A DNA stretch of 64,000 bases. Source: Planotetraspora phitsanulokensis. GTDB taxonomy: Bacteria > Actinomycetota > Actinomycetes > Streptosporangiales > Streptosporangiaceae. The stretch is from positions 177,606 to 241,605 of the forward strand of contig NZ_BOOP01000023.1 of the NCBI RefSeq assembly GCF_016863295.1, written 5' to 3'. Made by a program: the position numbers and the translations under genes. Each line of letters opens with the position of its first letter. Positions within the stretch are counted from its first letter, which is position 1. Of the stretch, positions 57,645 to 64,000 are shown piece after piece. Under the pieces are notes generated by a model. It did no database searches, was not told where the DNA came from, and saw nothing but the letters and a program-made list of their open reading frames with translations.

Positions 57645-57658
57645 TAGAACGTGTTACA
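57645..57658 (+). promoter_or_regulatory. KstR-like operator upstream of the GT4 operon
   Basis: TAGAACGTGTTACA matches TnnAACnnGTTnnA fully and lies 148 bp before the GT4 start and 99 bp before gmd in the divergent gap. Confidence 0.65.
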
Positions 57659-57805
57659 CCGAATGTCGTTCGGGTAAGCTAACGTCGCAGTTCCGGCATG
57701 GTGCGGGCAACGCGAGGAACAATTTCACCCTAGCTGTCCGATCCAAGGTCAAATGGTAGGGTTCGGTGCCAGCCCCTTGAGGGCACAGCGGGAAAGAGGT
57801 GCCCC

Positions 57806-59050
57806 TTGGCCGAACGGCTGCGAGTCGCGCTGCTGTCCTATCGCAGCAAGCCCACCTGCGGCGGCCAGGGGGTGTATCTACGCCACATCAGCCGTGAGCT
57901 GGTCGCCCTCGGTCACCACGTCGAGGTCTTCTCCGGCCAGCCGTACCCCGAGCTCGACGAGGGCGTGATCCTCAACAAGGTCCCGAGCCTGGACCTCTAC
58001 AACGACGACGACCCGTTCCGTACGCCGAAGCTGCGCGAGTACCGCGACTGGATCGACGTGCTGGAGGTCGCCACCATGTGGACGGCCGGCTTCCCCGAGC
58101 CGCTGACCTTCAGCCTCCGCGCGCGGCGCGAGCTCGAAAAGCGCCGGGGCGACTTCGACGTCGTGCAGGACAACCAGACGCTCGGGTACGGCGTGCTCGG
58201 GATCAAGAAGCTCTTCCCGGTCGTCGGGACGATCCATCACCCGATCAGCGTCGACCGCCGGATCGAGCTCAAGGCCGCGAAGGGCTGGAAGAAGCTCTCC
58301 ATGCGCCGCTGGTACGGGTTCGTGCGCATGCAGAGCGTCGTCGCCCCCCGGCTGAGCCCGATCCTGACCGTCAGCGAGTCGTCGCTGACCGACATCCACC
58401 GCGACTTCGGCGTCCCCGAGGACAACATGCGGCTGATCCCCCTCGGGGTCGACACCCGCTTCTTCCACCCCCGGCCGGAGCTGCCCAAGCGGCCGGGTTC
58501 GATCGTGGCCGTGGCCAGCGCGGACTCCCCGATGAAGGGCGTCGCGACGCTGCTGCGGGCGACCGCCAAGCTCGCCACCGAGCGCGACGTGCACCTCACC
58601 GTGGTGAGCAAGCCGACGCCCGGCGGGCCCACGGAGCAGCTCATCACGGAGCTCTCGCTGGACGAGCACGTCACGTTCGTGCACGGCATCTCGGACGAGG
58701 CGCTCGCGGAGCTGATCGCCACCTCGGAGGTGTCGGTCGTGCCCTCGCTGTACGAGGGCTTCTCACTGCCCGCCGTCGAGCACATGGCCTCCGGCACCCC
58801 GCTGGTCGCCTCCCGGACGGGCGCCCTCCCCGAGGTCGTCGGCGACGCCGCGATCCAGGTCGAGCCGGGCGACCCCGAGGAGCTGGCCGCGGTCCTGCGC
58901 CGCCTCCTGGACTCCCCGGAGGAGCGCGAGGCGGTGGGCCGCAAGGGCTACGAACGGGTCATGGAGCGCTACGCCTGGCCCGTCGTCGCCCAGCGCACGG
59001 TCGAGGCCTACCGCGAGGCCATCGCGGCGCGTACGGATCACACCAGCTGA
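57806..59050 (+). CDS. GT4 family glycosyltransferase
   Basis: GT-B glycosyltransferase of 414 residues with a glycogen-synthase-like C-terminal half. The N-terminal acceptor side begins RVALLSYRSKPTCGGQGVYL. Then come GTIHHPISVDRRIELKAAKG, LTVSESSLTDIHRDFGV, NMRLIPLGVDTRFFHPRPEL, VVPSLYEGFSLPAVEHMASG and TPLVASRTGALPEVVGD, with the donor-binding E-x7-E. TTG 57806 follows AAAGAGGTG. It is first in an operon with a methyltransferase and a toroid-fold protein. Donor could be a GDP-sugar given the adjacent gmd, which is inference. Confidence 0.9.
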   Translation: MAERLRVALLSYRSKPTCGGQGVYLRHISRELVALGHHVEVFSGQPYPELDEGVILNKVPSLDLYNDDDPFRTPKLREYRDWIDVLEVATMWTAGFPEPLTFSLRARRELEKRRGDFDVVQDNQTLGYGVLGIKKLFPVVGTIHHPISVDRRIELKAAKGWKKLSMRRWYGFVRMQSVVAPRLSPILTVSESSLTDIHRDFGVPEDNMRLIPLGVDTRFFHPRPELPKRPGSIVAVASADSPMKGVATLLRATAKLATERDVHLTVVSKPTPGGPTEQLITELSLDEHVTFVHGISDEALAELIATSEVSVVPSLYEGFSLPAVEHMASGTPLVASRTGALPEVVGDAAIQVEPGDPEELAAVLRRLLDSPEEREAVGRKGYERVMERYAWPVVAQRTVEAYREAIAARTDHTS

Positions 59051-59139
59051 CCAGCTGACCTCCGCCCTCCCCCGGGCCGCCGACCACCGGTTCGTTCGTG
59101 CGGCGGCCGACAGACATTGCGATACGAAAGGTGACGCGA

Positions 59140-59853
59140 GTGCTGACCGTCGACTTCGACAGGCTGCCCGTCGGGCCGGGTGACCGCGTTCTCGACCTCG
59201 GCGCCGGCGCGGGCCGGCACGCGTTCGAGGTGCTGCGCAGAGGCGCCGACGTGGTCGCCTTCGACATGGACGCCGCCGAACTCGAAGGCGTGGCCGCGAT
59301 GTTCGCGGCGATGGACAAGGAAGGCGAGATCCCCGCGGGAGCCACCGGCGAGACGGTCGTCGGCGACGCGCTCGGCATGCCCTTCCCCGACGCGTCGTTC
59401 GACCGCGTCATCGCCGCAGAGATCCTCGAGCACATCCCCGACGACATGGCCGCGATGCGGGAGATCGTCCGAGTGCTCAAGCCGGGCGGCCAGGCCGCCA
59501 TCACGGTTCCGAACTTCATCCCCGAGCGCATCTGCTGGGCCCTCTCCGAGGACTACCACACGGCGCCTGGCGGACATATCCGGATTTATACGTTGGCCGA
59601 GCTCCAGGCCAAGCTGAAGGCCTCCGGCCTGGAGATCGGGCCGCACCATCACGCCCACGGGCTGCATTCGCCGTACTGGTGGATCAAATGCGCGGTCGGC
59701 GTGAACAACGACGGCCACCCGCTGGCCAAGGCCTACCACGAGCTCCTGGTGTGGGACATCATGAAGCGCCCCGCCGCCACCCGGATCGCGGAAGCCGTGC
59801 TCAACCCTCTGATCGGGAAGAGTGTGGTGGTCTACGTCCGGAAGCCCGCATGA
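59140..59853 (+). CDS. Class I SAM-dependent methyltransferase
   Basis: Methyltransferase-11 type protein of about 237 residues. The SAM site is DRVLDLGAGAGRHAFEVLRR with Asp in VVAFDMDAAELEG, followed by VVGDALGMPFPDASFDRVIA and ILEHIPDDMAAMREIVRVLKPGG. GTG 59140 has AAAGGTGA 6 bp upstream; GTGs at 59131 and 59098 are longer options. It follows the GT4 gene by about 90 bp and overlaps the next gene by 4 bp (ATGA). Likely acts on a lipid or sugar intermediate of this cluster; the substrate is unknown. Confidence 0.88.
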   Translation: MLTVDFDRLPVGPGDRVLDLGAGAGRHAFEVLRRGADVVAFDMDAAELEGVAAMFAAMDKEGEIPAGATGETVVGDALGMPFPDASFDRVIAAEILEHIPDDMAAMREIVRVLKPGGQAAITVPNFIPERICWALSEDYHTAPGGHIRIYTLAELQAKLKASGLEIGPHHHAHGLHSPYWWIKCAVGVNNDGHPLAKAYHELLVWDIMKRPAATRIAEAVLNPLIGKSVVVYVRKPA

Positions 59854-60935
59854 CGGCGGCGCCGTCCGTCCTCGGAGTCATCACCGCCGAACAGGTGGTC
59901 CAGACGGCGCGGAGCATCGCCGCGCTCCAGGACGCCACCGGCGGCATTCCCTGGCCTGAGGGTCACGTCGACGCCTGGAACCATGTCGAGTGCCTGATGG
60001 CCCTCACCGTGGCCGGGCTGCGCGACGAGGCGCGCCGCGGCTTCGACTGGCTCGTACGGCACCAGCGCCCGGACGGCTCCTGGCCGATGAAGCTCGTCGG
60101 CGGCGAGGGCGTCGAGGCCGGCGGGGAGTCCAACCACGCCGCCTACGTCGCCGTGGGCGTCTGGCACGATCTGCTCGTGACGGGCGACATGGACTTCGCC
60201 CGGTCGATGTGGCCCGTGGTCACCAAGGCCCTCGACTTCGTCGTCGACCTGCAGACCACCCGGGGCGAGATCGTGTGGGAGCGGAACGCCGCCGGCGAGC
60301 CCGCCCCTTATGCCCTGCTCACCGGCTCCTCGTCCGTCCACCAGGGACTGCGCTGCGGCGTGCTGCTCGCGGAACGGCTGGGCGATCCACAACCCGACTG
60401 GGAGCTCGCGGCCGACCGGCTCGGGCATGTGCTCACGGCGCATCCTGAGGCGTTCGCGGACAAGAGCCGCTTCTCCATGGACTGGTACTACCCGATCCTG
60501 GGCGGCGCCGTCCGGGGCGCGCAGGCGACGCAGCGGCTCGAGCTGGAGTGGGACACGTTCGTCGTCCCCGGGCTCGGCGCGCGTTGCGTGTCCGACCAAC
60601 CGTGGGTCACCGGGGCCGAGACGTGCGAACTGGTCATGACCCTCGACGCGCTCGGGGACGACGAGCGTGCACTGACGGTCTTCGCGGACATGCAGCACCT
60701 GCGGCACGAGGACGGGTCCTACTGGACCGGCTGGCAGTTCGTGAACGGCAAGCACTTCCCGCACGAGCGGTCGGGTTACACCGCGGCCGCGGTGATCCTC
60801 GCGGCCGACGCCCTCTCGAGGACCACTCCCGGCTCCGGCGTCTTCCGGGACGCGGGAGGCCAGGTCTTCCGCGACGCGGGAGACCAGCAGGTGCGGATCA
60901 CAGGCGAGTGCGGATGCGAGCGCGCCCACGCCTGA
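59850..60935 (+). CDS. Alpha/alpha-toroid protein of the prenyltransferase/squalene-cyclase fold
   Basis: Protein of 361 residues with repeated helical motifs: GGIPWPEGHVDAWNHVECLM, FDWLVRHQRPDGSWPMKL, YVAVGVWHDLLVTGDMDFA, SSVHQGLRCGVLLAERLG, and DGSYWTGWQFVNGKHFPHER. The QRPDGSW and EDGSYWTGW stretches are QW-like motifs of toroid enzymes, but the DxDD motif of squalene-hopene cyclase is absent. Glucoamylase-like six-hairpin enzymes are another possibility. The C-terminus has a small repeat (VFRDAGGQ VFRDAGDQ). It is cotranslated with the methyltransferase. No function can be named. Confidence 0.75.
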   Translation: MTAAPSVLGVITAEQVVQTARSIAALQDATGGIPWPEGHVDAWNHVECLMALTVAGLRDEARRGFDWLVRHQRPDGSWPMKLVGGEGVEAGGESNHAAYVAVGVWHDLLVTGDMDFARSMWPVVTKALDFVVDLQTTRGEIVWERNAAGEPAPYALLTGSSSVHQGLRCGVLLAERLGDPQPDWELAADRLGHVLTAHPEAFADKSRFSMDWYYPILGGAVRGAQATQRLELEWDTFVVPGLGARCVSDQPWVTGAETCELVMTLDALGDDERALTVFADMQHLRHEDGSYWTGWQFVNGKHFPHERSGYTAAAVILAADALSRTTPGSGVFRDAGGQVFRDAGDQQVRITGECGCERAHA

Positions 60936-61730
<795 letters not shown>

Positions 61731-61818
61731 TCACCGCCGCGCTCGAACCCTACCGACCCCCGCCCGACCACCGCACACTCACCCGAACAACATTCCACTC
61801 GCCCCTTGTCCACGCTGC

Positions 61819-61832
61819 TGCAACGTGTTCTA
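61819..61832 (-). promoter_or_regulatory. KstR-like operator upstream of the PPOX gene
   Basis: The minus strand reads TAGAACACGTTGCA, matching TnnAACnnGTTnnA fully. It lies between two divergent starts, 48 bp before the preferred PPOX ATG. Confidence 0.65.
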
Positions 61833-61880
61833 CTTTGCAGCGTGACCCAGCCCAGCGTGAACCGCCGTGCAGGCATCGCG

Positions 61881-62375
61881 ATGGACGACGAGGCGGTCGC
61901 CGGGTTCCTGCGCGACGCGCGCAAGCTCCAGCTCGCCACGATCAACGGCGACGGCACCCCCCACCTCGTCACCATGTTCTACGGCCTGAGCGACGGAAAG
62001 ATCACCTTCTGGACGTACCGCAAGGCCCAGAAGGCGCGGAACATCGAACGGGACTCCCGAGTCACCTGCCTCGTCGAGTCCGGCGACGACTACTTCGAGC
62101 TGCGCGGCGTCATGATCTACGGCACGGCCCGCCTCATCGACGACCCCGAAGAGGTCCTCGATGTCGGGATCGACGTCACACGGCGGATGACGGGCATGGC
62201 CGCCCCCGGCGAGCCGGACGGCACGGCTTCGTCGAACGGTTCGGACGGCGCCGCGGACGGCCAGTTGCGCGAGTACGTCGCGCACACCGCCCGCAAGCGG
62301 ATCGCCTACGTGGTCGAGCCGTCGCGCGTGGTCTCTTGGGATCATCGCAAGCTCCCCGGCGCTAGCGTTGGATGA
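61881..62375 (+). CDS. PPOX-class (pyridoxamine-phosphate-oxidase-like) split-barrel protein
   Basis: FMN- or F420-binding split-barrel protein of 164 residues. It begins MDDEAVAGFLRDARKLQLAT and has INGDGTPHLVTMFYGLSDGK, KARNIERDSRVTCLVESGDD, YFELRGVMIYGTARLIDDP and RKRIAYVVEPSRVVSWDHRKL, as in Rv1155-like F420-dependent reductases. A Ser/Gly/Asp-rich loop lies around residues 111-123. GTG 61842 would add 13 residues but begins 9 bp from the operator. It precedes the ferredoxin gene by 99 bp. Confidence 0.87.
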   Translation: MDDEAVAGFLRDARKLQLATINGDGTPHLVTMFYGLSDGKITFWTYRKAQKARNIERDSRVTCLVESGDDYFELRGVMIYGTARLIDDPEEVLDVGIDVTRRMTGMAAPGEPDGTASSNGSDGAADGQLREYVAHTARKRIAYVVEPSRVVSWDHRKLPGASVG

Positions 62376-62474
62376 GCGCGATCTCACCGGCCGGCGGGAC
62401 CTCGGGGGAACGACACGATCTCAGCCGCCGGATTGAGAGTGCGGACGAGCCCGCCGTACGAAGGAGAGCCGGAC

Positions 62475-62669
62475 ATGAAGATCAAGGTCGACTATCTGGT
62501 CTGCGAAGCGAACGCCGTGTGCATGGGACTGGCGCCCGAGGTGTTCGAGGTCGACGATGACGACCAGTTGCACGTCCTGCTACCCGAGCCGCCCGCCGAG
62601 ATGCTCGACCGGGTACGGCACGCGGTCCGGTCCTGCCCCAAAGCCGCCTTGTCGCTCGAAGACTCATAA
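62475..62669 (+). CDS. P450-type [3Fe-4S] or [4Fe-4S] ferredoxin
   Basis: Small ferredoxin of 64 residues. It has CEANAVCMGLAPEVFEVDDD, where the central cluster Cys position is replaced (C-x5-C spacing), then RSCPKAALSL. Loss of one Cys is typical of single-cluster [3Fe-4S] ferredoxins that feed P450s in actinobacteria, similar to mycobacterial FdxD of the cholesterol regulon. ATG 62475 follows GAAGGAGAG. The P450 at 55 kb is the closest candidate partner. A dehydrogenase gene follows by 62 bp. Confidence 0.92.
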   Translation: MKIKVDYLVCEANAVCMGLAPEVFEVDDDDQLHVLLPEPPAEMLDRVRHAVRSCPKAALSLEDS

Positions 62670-62731
62670 GTCGCCCGAATTTGTCGCTCGAACCCTCATA
62701 ACTCGAAGACGAGTAACCCCCAGGAGGTCCA

Positions 62732-63817
62732 ATGCGCGGCGCTCTCTTACACGCGGTCGGCGACGACAAGCTCGACATCCGTGATGACTTCACCCTCACC
62801 CCCGTTGGGCCGTCCGACGTACGGGTGAAGATCAAGGCGACAGGTGTCTGCCACTCCGACCTCTCCGTCCTGACAGGCGTCCTGCCCATGCCGCTGCCGG
62901 TGATCCCCGGTCACGAGGGCGCGGGCGAGGTCGTCGAGGTCGGCGATCACGTGACCTCCGTCCAGCCCGGGGACCACGTCATCATCAACTGGACCCCAGC
63001 CTGCGGGGACTGCCCCAACTGCATCGTCGGCCAGCCCAACCTCTGCACGACCTACGTCATGAAGAGCTTCATGGAGGCCCGTTTCGTCTACGGCGGCCAG
63101 ACGCCCGCCTTCGGCATGGCGGGCTGCGGCACCTGGGCCGAGGAGATCGTCGTCCCGTGGCAGGGCGCCATCAAGGTGGACCCCGAGGTCCCCTATGAGG
63201 CCGCCGCGCTCATCGGCTGCGGCATCACCACCGGCGTCGGGGCCGTCATCAACACGGCGAAGGTGCGGCCGGGGTCGACGGTCGCGGTCGTCGGCTGCGG
63301 CGGCGTGGGCCTGTCCGTCATCCAGGGCGCCCGGGTGTCGGGGGCGACGACGATCCTCGCCATCGACCCGCTCGAGTCCAAGCACGAGCTGGCCAAGAAG
63401 GTCGGCGCCACGCACGCGTGCACGCCCGACCAGCTCATGGACGCCATCGGCACGCTGACCGGCGGCCAGGGCTTCGACTACGGCTTCGAGGTCGTCGGCA
63501 AGTCTGCCGCGATCATGACCGCCTGGCAGGCCACTCGGCGCGGCGGCGACGTCGTCGTCGTGGGCGCGGGCGCGATGGACGACCAGGTGCCGCTGACCGC
63601 CTTCGGGCTGCTGTTCGAGGGCAAGAACATCCTCAGCTCGCTCTACGGGGGCGCGGACGTCCGCAGGGACTTCCCGTTCTTCGCGAACCTCTACAAGGCC
63701 GGCAAGCTCGACCTCGAGAGCATGATCAGTTCGCGGATCCGGCTGGCCGACCTCAACGACGCCGTCGCGGCCCTCAGGAGCGGTGAGGTGCTCCGCCAGA
63801 TCGTCATGTTCGACTGA
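62732..63817 (+). CDS. Zinc-dependent MDR alcohol dehydrogenase
   Basis: Medium-chain dehydrogenase of 361 residues. The catalytic zinc site is VCHSDLSVLTG and GHEGAGEVVEVG, the structural zinc site is CGDCPNCIVGQPNLC, and the NAD site is STVAVVGCGGVGLSVIQGA with Asp in ILAIDPLE, pointing to NAD. The layout is like mycobacterial AdhD/AdhB-type enzymes and mycothiol- or NDMA-type dehydrogenases. ATG 62732 follows CAGGAGG. In this setting it could oxidise the P450-derived side-chain alcohol, which is only an inference. Confidence 0.92.
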   Translation: MRGALLHAVGDDKLDIRDDFTLTPVGPSDVRVKIKATGVCHSDLSVLTGVLPMPLPVIPGHEGAGEVVEVGDHVTSVQPGDHVIINWTPACGDCPNCIVGQPNLCTTYVMKSFMEARFVYGGQTPAFGMAGCGTWAEEIVVPWQGAIKVDPEVPYEAAALIGCGITTGVGAVINTAKVRPGSTVAVVGCGGVGLSVIQGARVSGATTILAIDPLESKHELAKKVGATHACTPDQLMDAIGTLTGGQGFDYGFEVVGKSAAIMTAWQATRRGGDVVVVGAGAMDDQVPLTAFGLLFEGKNILSSLYGGADVRRDFPFFANLYKAGKLDLESMISSRIRLADLNDAVAALRSGEVLRQIVMFD

Positions 63818-63889
63818 GCCCGCGTGACGCGCCGGCCTCCGGCGGCGTGTCCGCGGCACCGGTGACAAGTTCACGGCACCCATGAGAAA

Positions 63890-63931
63890 CGGCTCCGGTC
63901 CGGGCCCCCCGATGCACCCGGACCGGAGCCG
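63890..63931 (+). terminator. Strong hairpin after the alcohol dehydrogenase gene
   Basis: CGGCTCCGGTCCGGG (63890-63904), a 12-nt loop, and CCCGGACCGGAGCCG (63917-63931) make a perfect 15-bp G+C-rich stem 73 bp past the stop. It is followed by CTCTCTCACTCC without a T-run, as is usual for actinobacterial terminators. Confidence 0.8.
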
Positions 63932-64000
63932 CTCTCTCACTCCGTCACGTTCTCTCCGAGGTCACACCTCGGTCCAGCGAGACTCGTCGGCCGCGCTTTT

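Overview
The window is high-G+C DNA (frequent GTG and TTG starts, GGAGG-type ribosome sites, ATGA/GTGA gene overlaps) from an actinomycete. Gene content (GlgE-TreS-Mak glucan pathway, steroid side-chain genes of mycobacterial type, several membrane Ser/Thr kinases, F420-type oxidoreductase, DUF222/HNH protein) fits a filamentous actinobacterium, perhaps of the Streptosporangiales; the order-level placement is a guess. No tRNA, rRNA, CRISPR array, transposase or integrase was found. It looks like ordinary chromosome with a catabolic and cell-envelope bias.

Layout. 1-1602: electron transfer flavoprotein etfB-etfA (etfA runs off the left edge). 1895-7364: three consecutive related Ser/Thr kinases with different membrane tails. 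7470-9558: flavin amine oxidase and a YbaK-type deacylase. 9720-13140: a tight same-strand run of enoyl-CoA hydratase, coiled-coil protein, PP-loop ATPase and M55 D-aminopeptidase. 13201-16900: a GT4 glycosyltransferase with an odd Asp-Pro-rich N-terminal tail and a DUF222/HNH protein, with simple repeats around them. 17547-28078: glycogen/alpha-glucan block, glgP facing away from glgE-treS-mak-glgB. 28171-31969: SppA protease, an AAC(2')-I type aminoglycoside acetyltransferase, and an ECF sigma factor with its membrane partner. 32008-36094: flavin reductase and a four-gene osmoprotectant ABC transporter. 36427-37719: a sigma-factor-like protein tethered by a C-terminal membrane segment.

37771-45864 is a steroid side-chain degradation block in the same order as the mycobacterial igr operon (fadE28-fadE29-chsH2-chsH1-ltp2), followed by a KstR-like TetR repressor, a ureohydrolase and a FadA5-type thiolase. 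A CYP125/142-like P450 (55232), a P450-type ferredoxin (62475) and a PPOX-family protein (61881) lie further right. Sites of the form TAGAACnnGTTnnA, which agree with the published KstR motif, stand in front of the igr-like operon, fadA5, the P450, a glycosyltransferase operon and the PPOX gene, so much of the right half may be one regulon.

47060-54977 holds a complete non-phosphorylative L-fucose route (mutarotase, aldo/keto reductase dehydrogenase, lactonase, L-fuconate dehydratase, SDR, diketo-acid hydrolase) in one operon. A GntR/FadR regulator lies 7 kb away under a 27-bp perfect palindrome whose 11-bp core recurs exactly at the head of the L-fucose operon. 56521-61694 contains GDP-mannose 4,6-dehydratase and a GT4 / methyltransferase / toroid-fold protein / methyltransferase set of unknown product.

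The most striking unexplained structure is a family of short intergenic repeats with core CGTGATCATGCACG. It occurs at least 15 times in eight gene gaps, often as tandem copies spaced 53-54 bp and sometimes inverted to give perfect hairpins. It has no annotation I can name.
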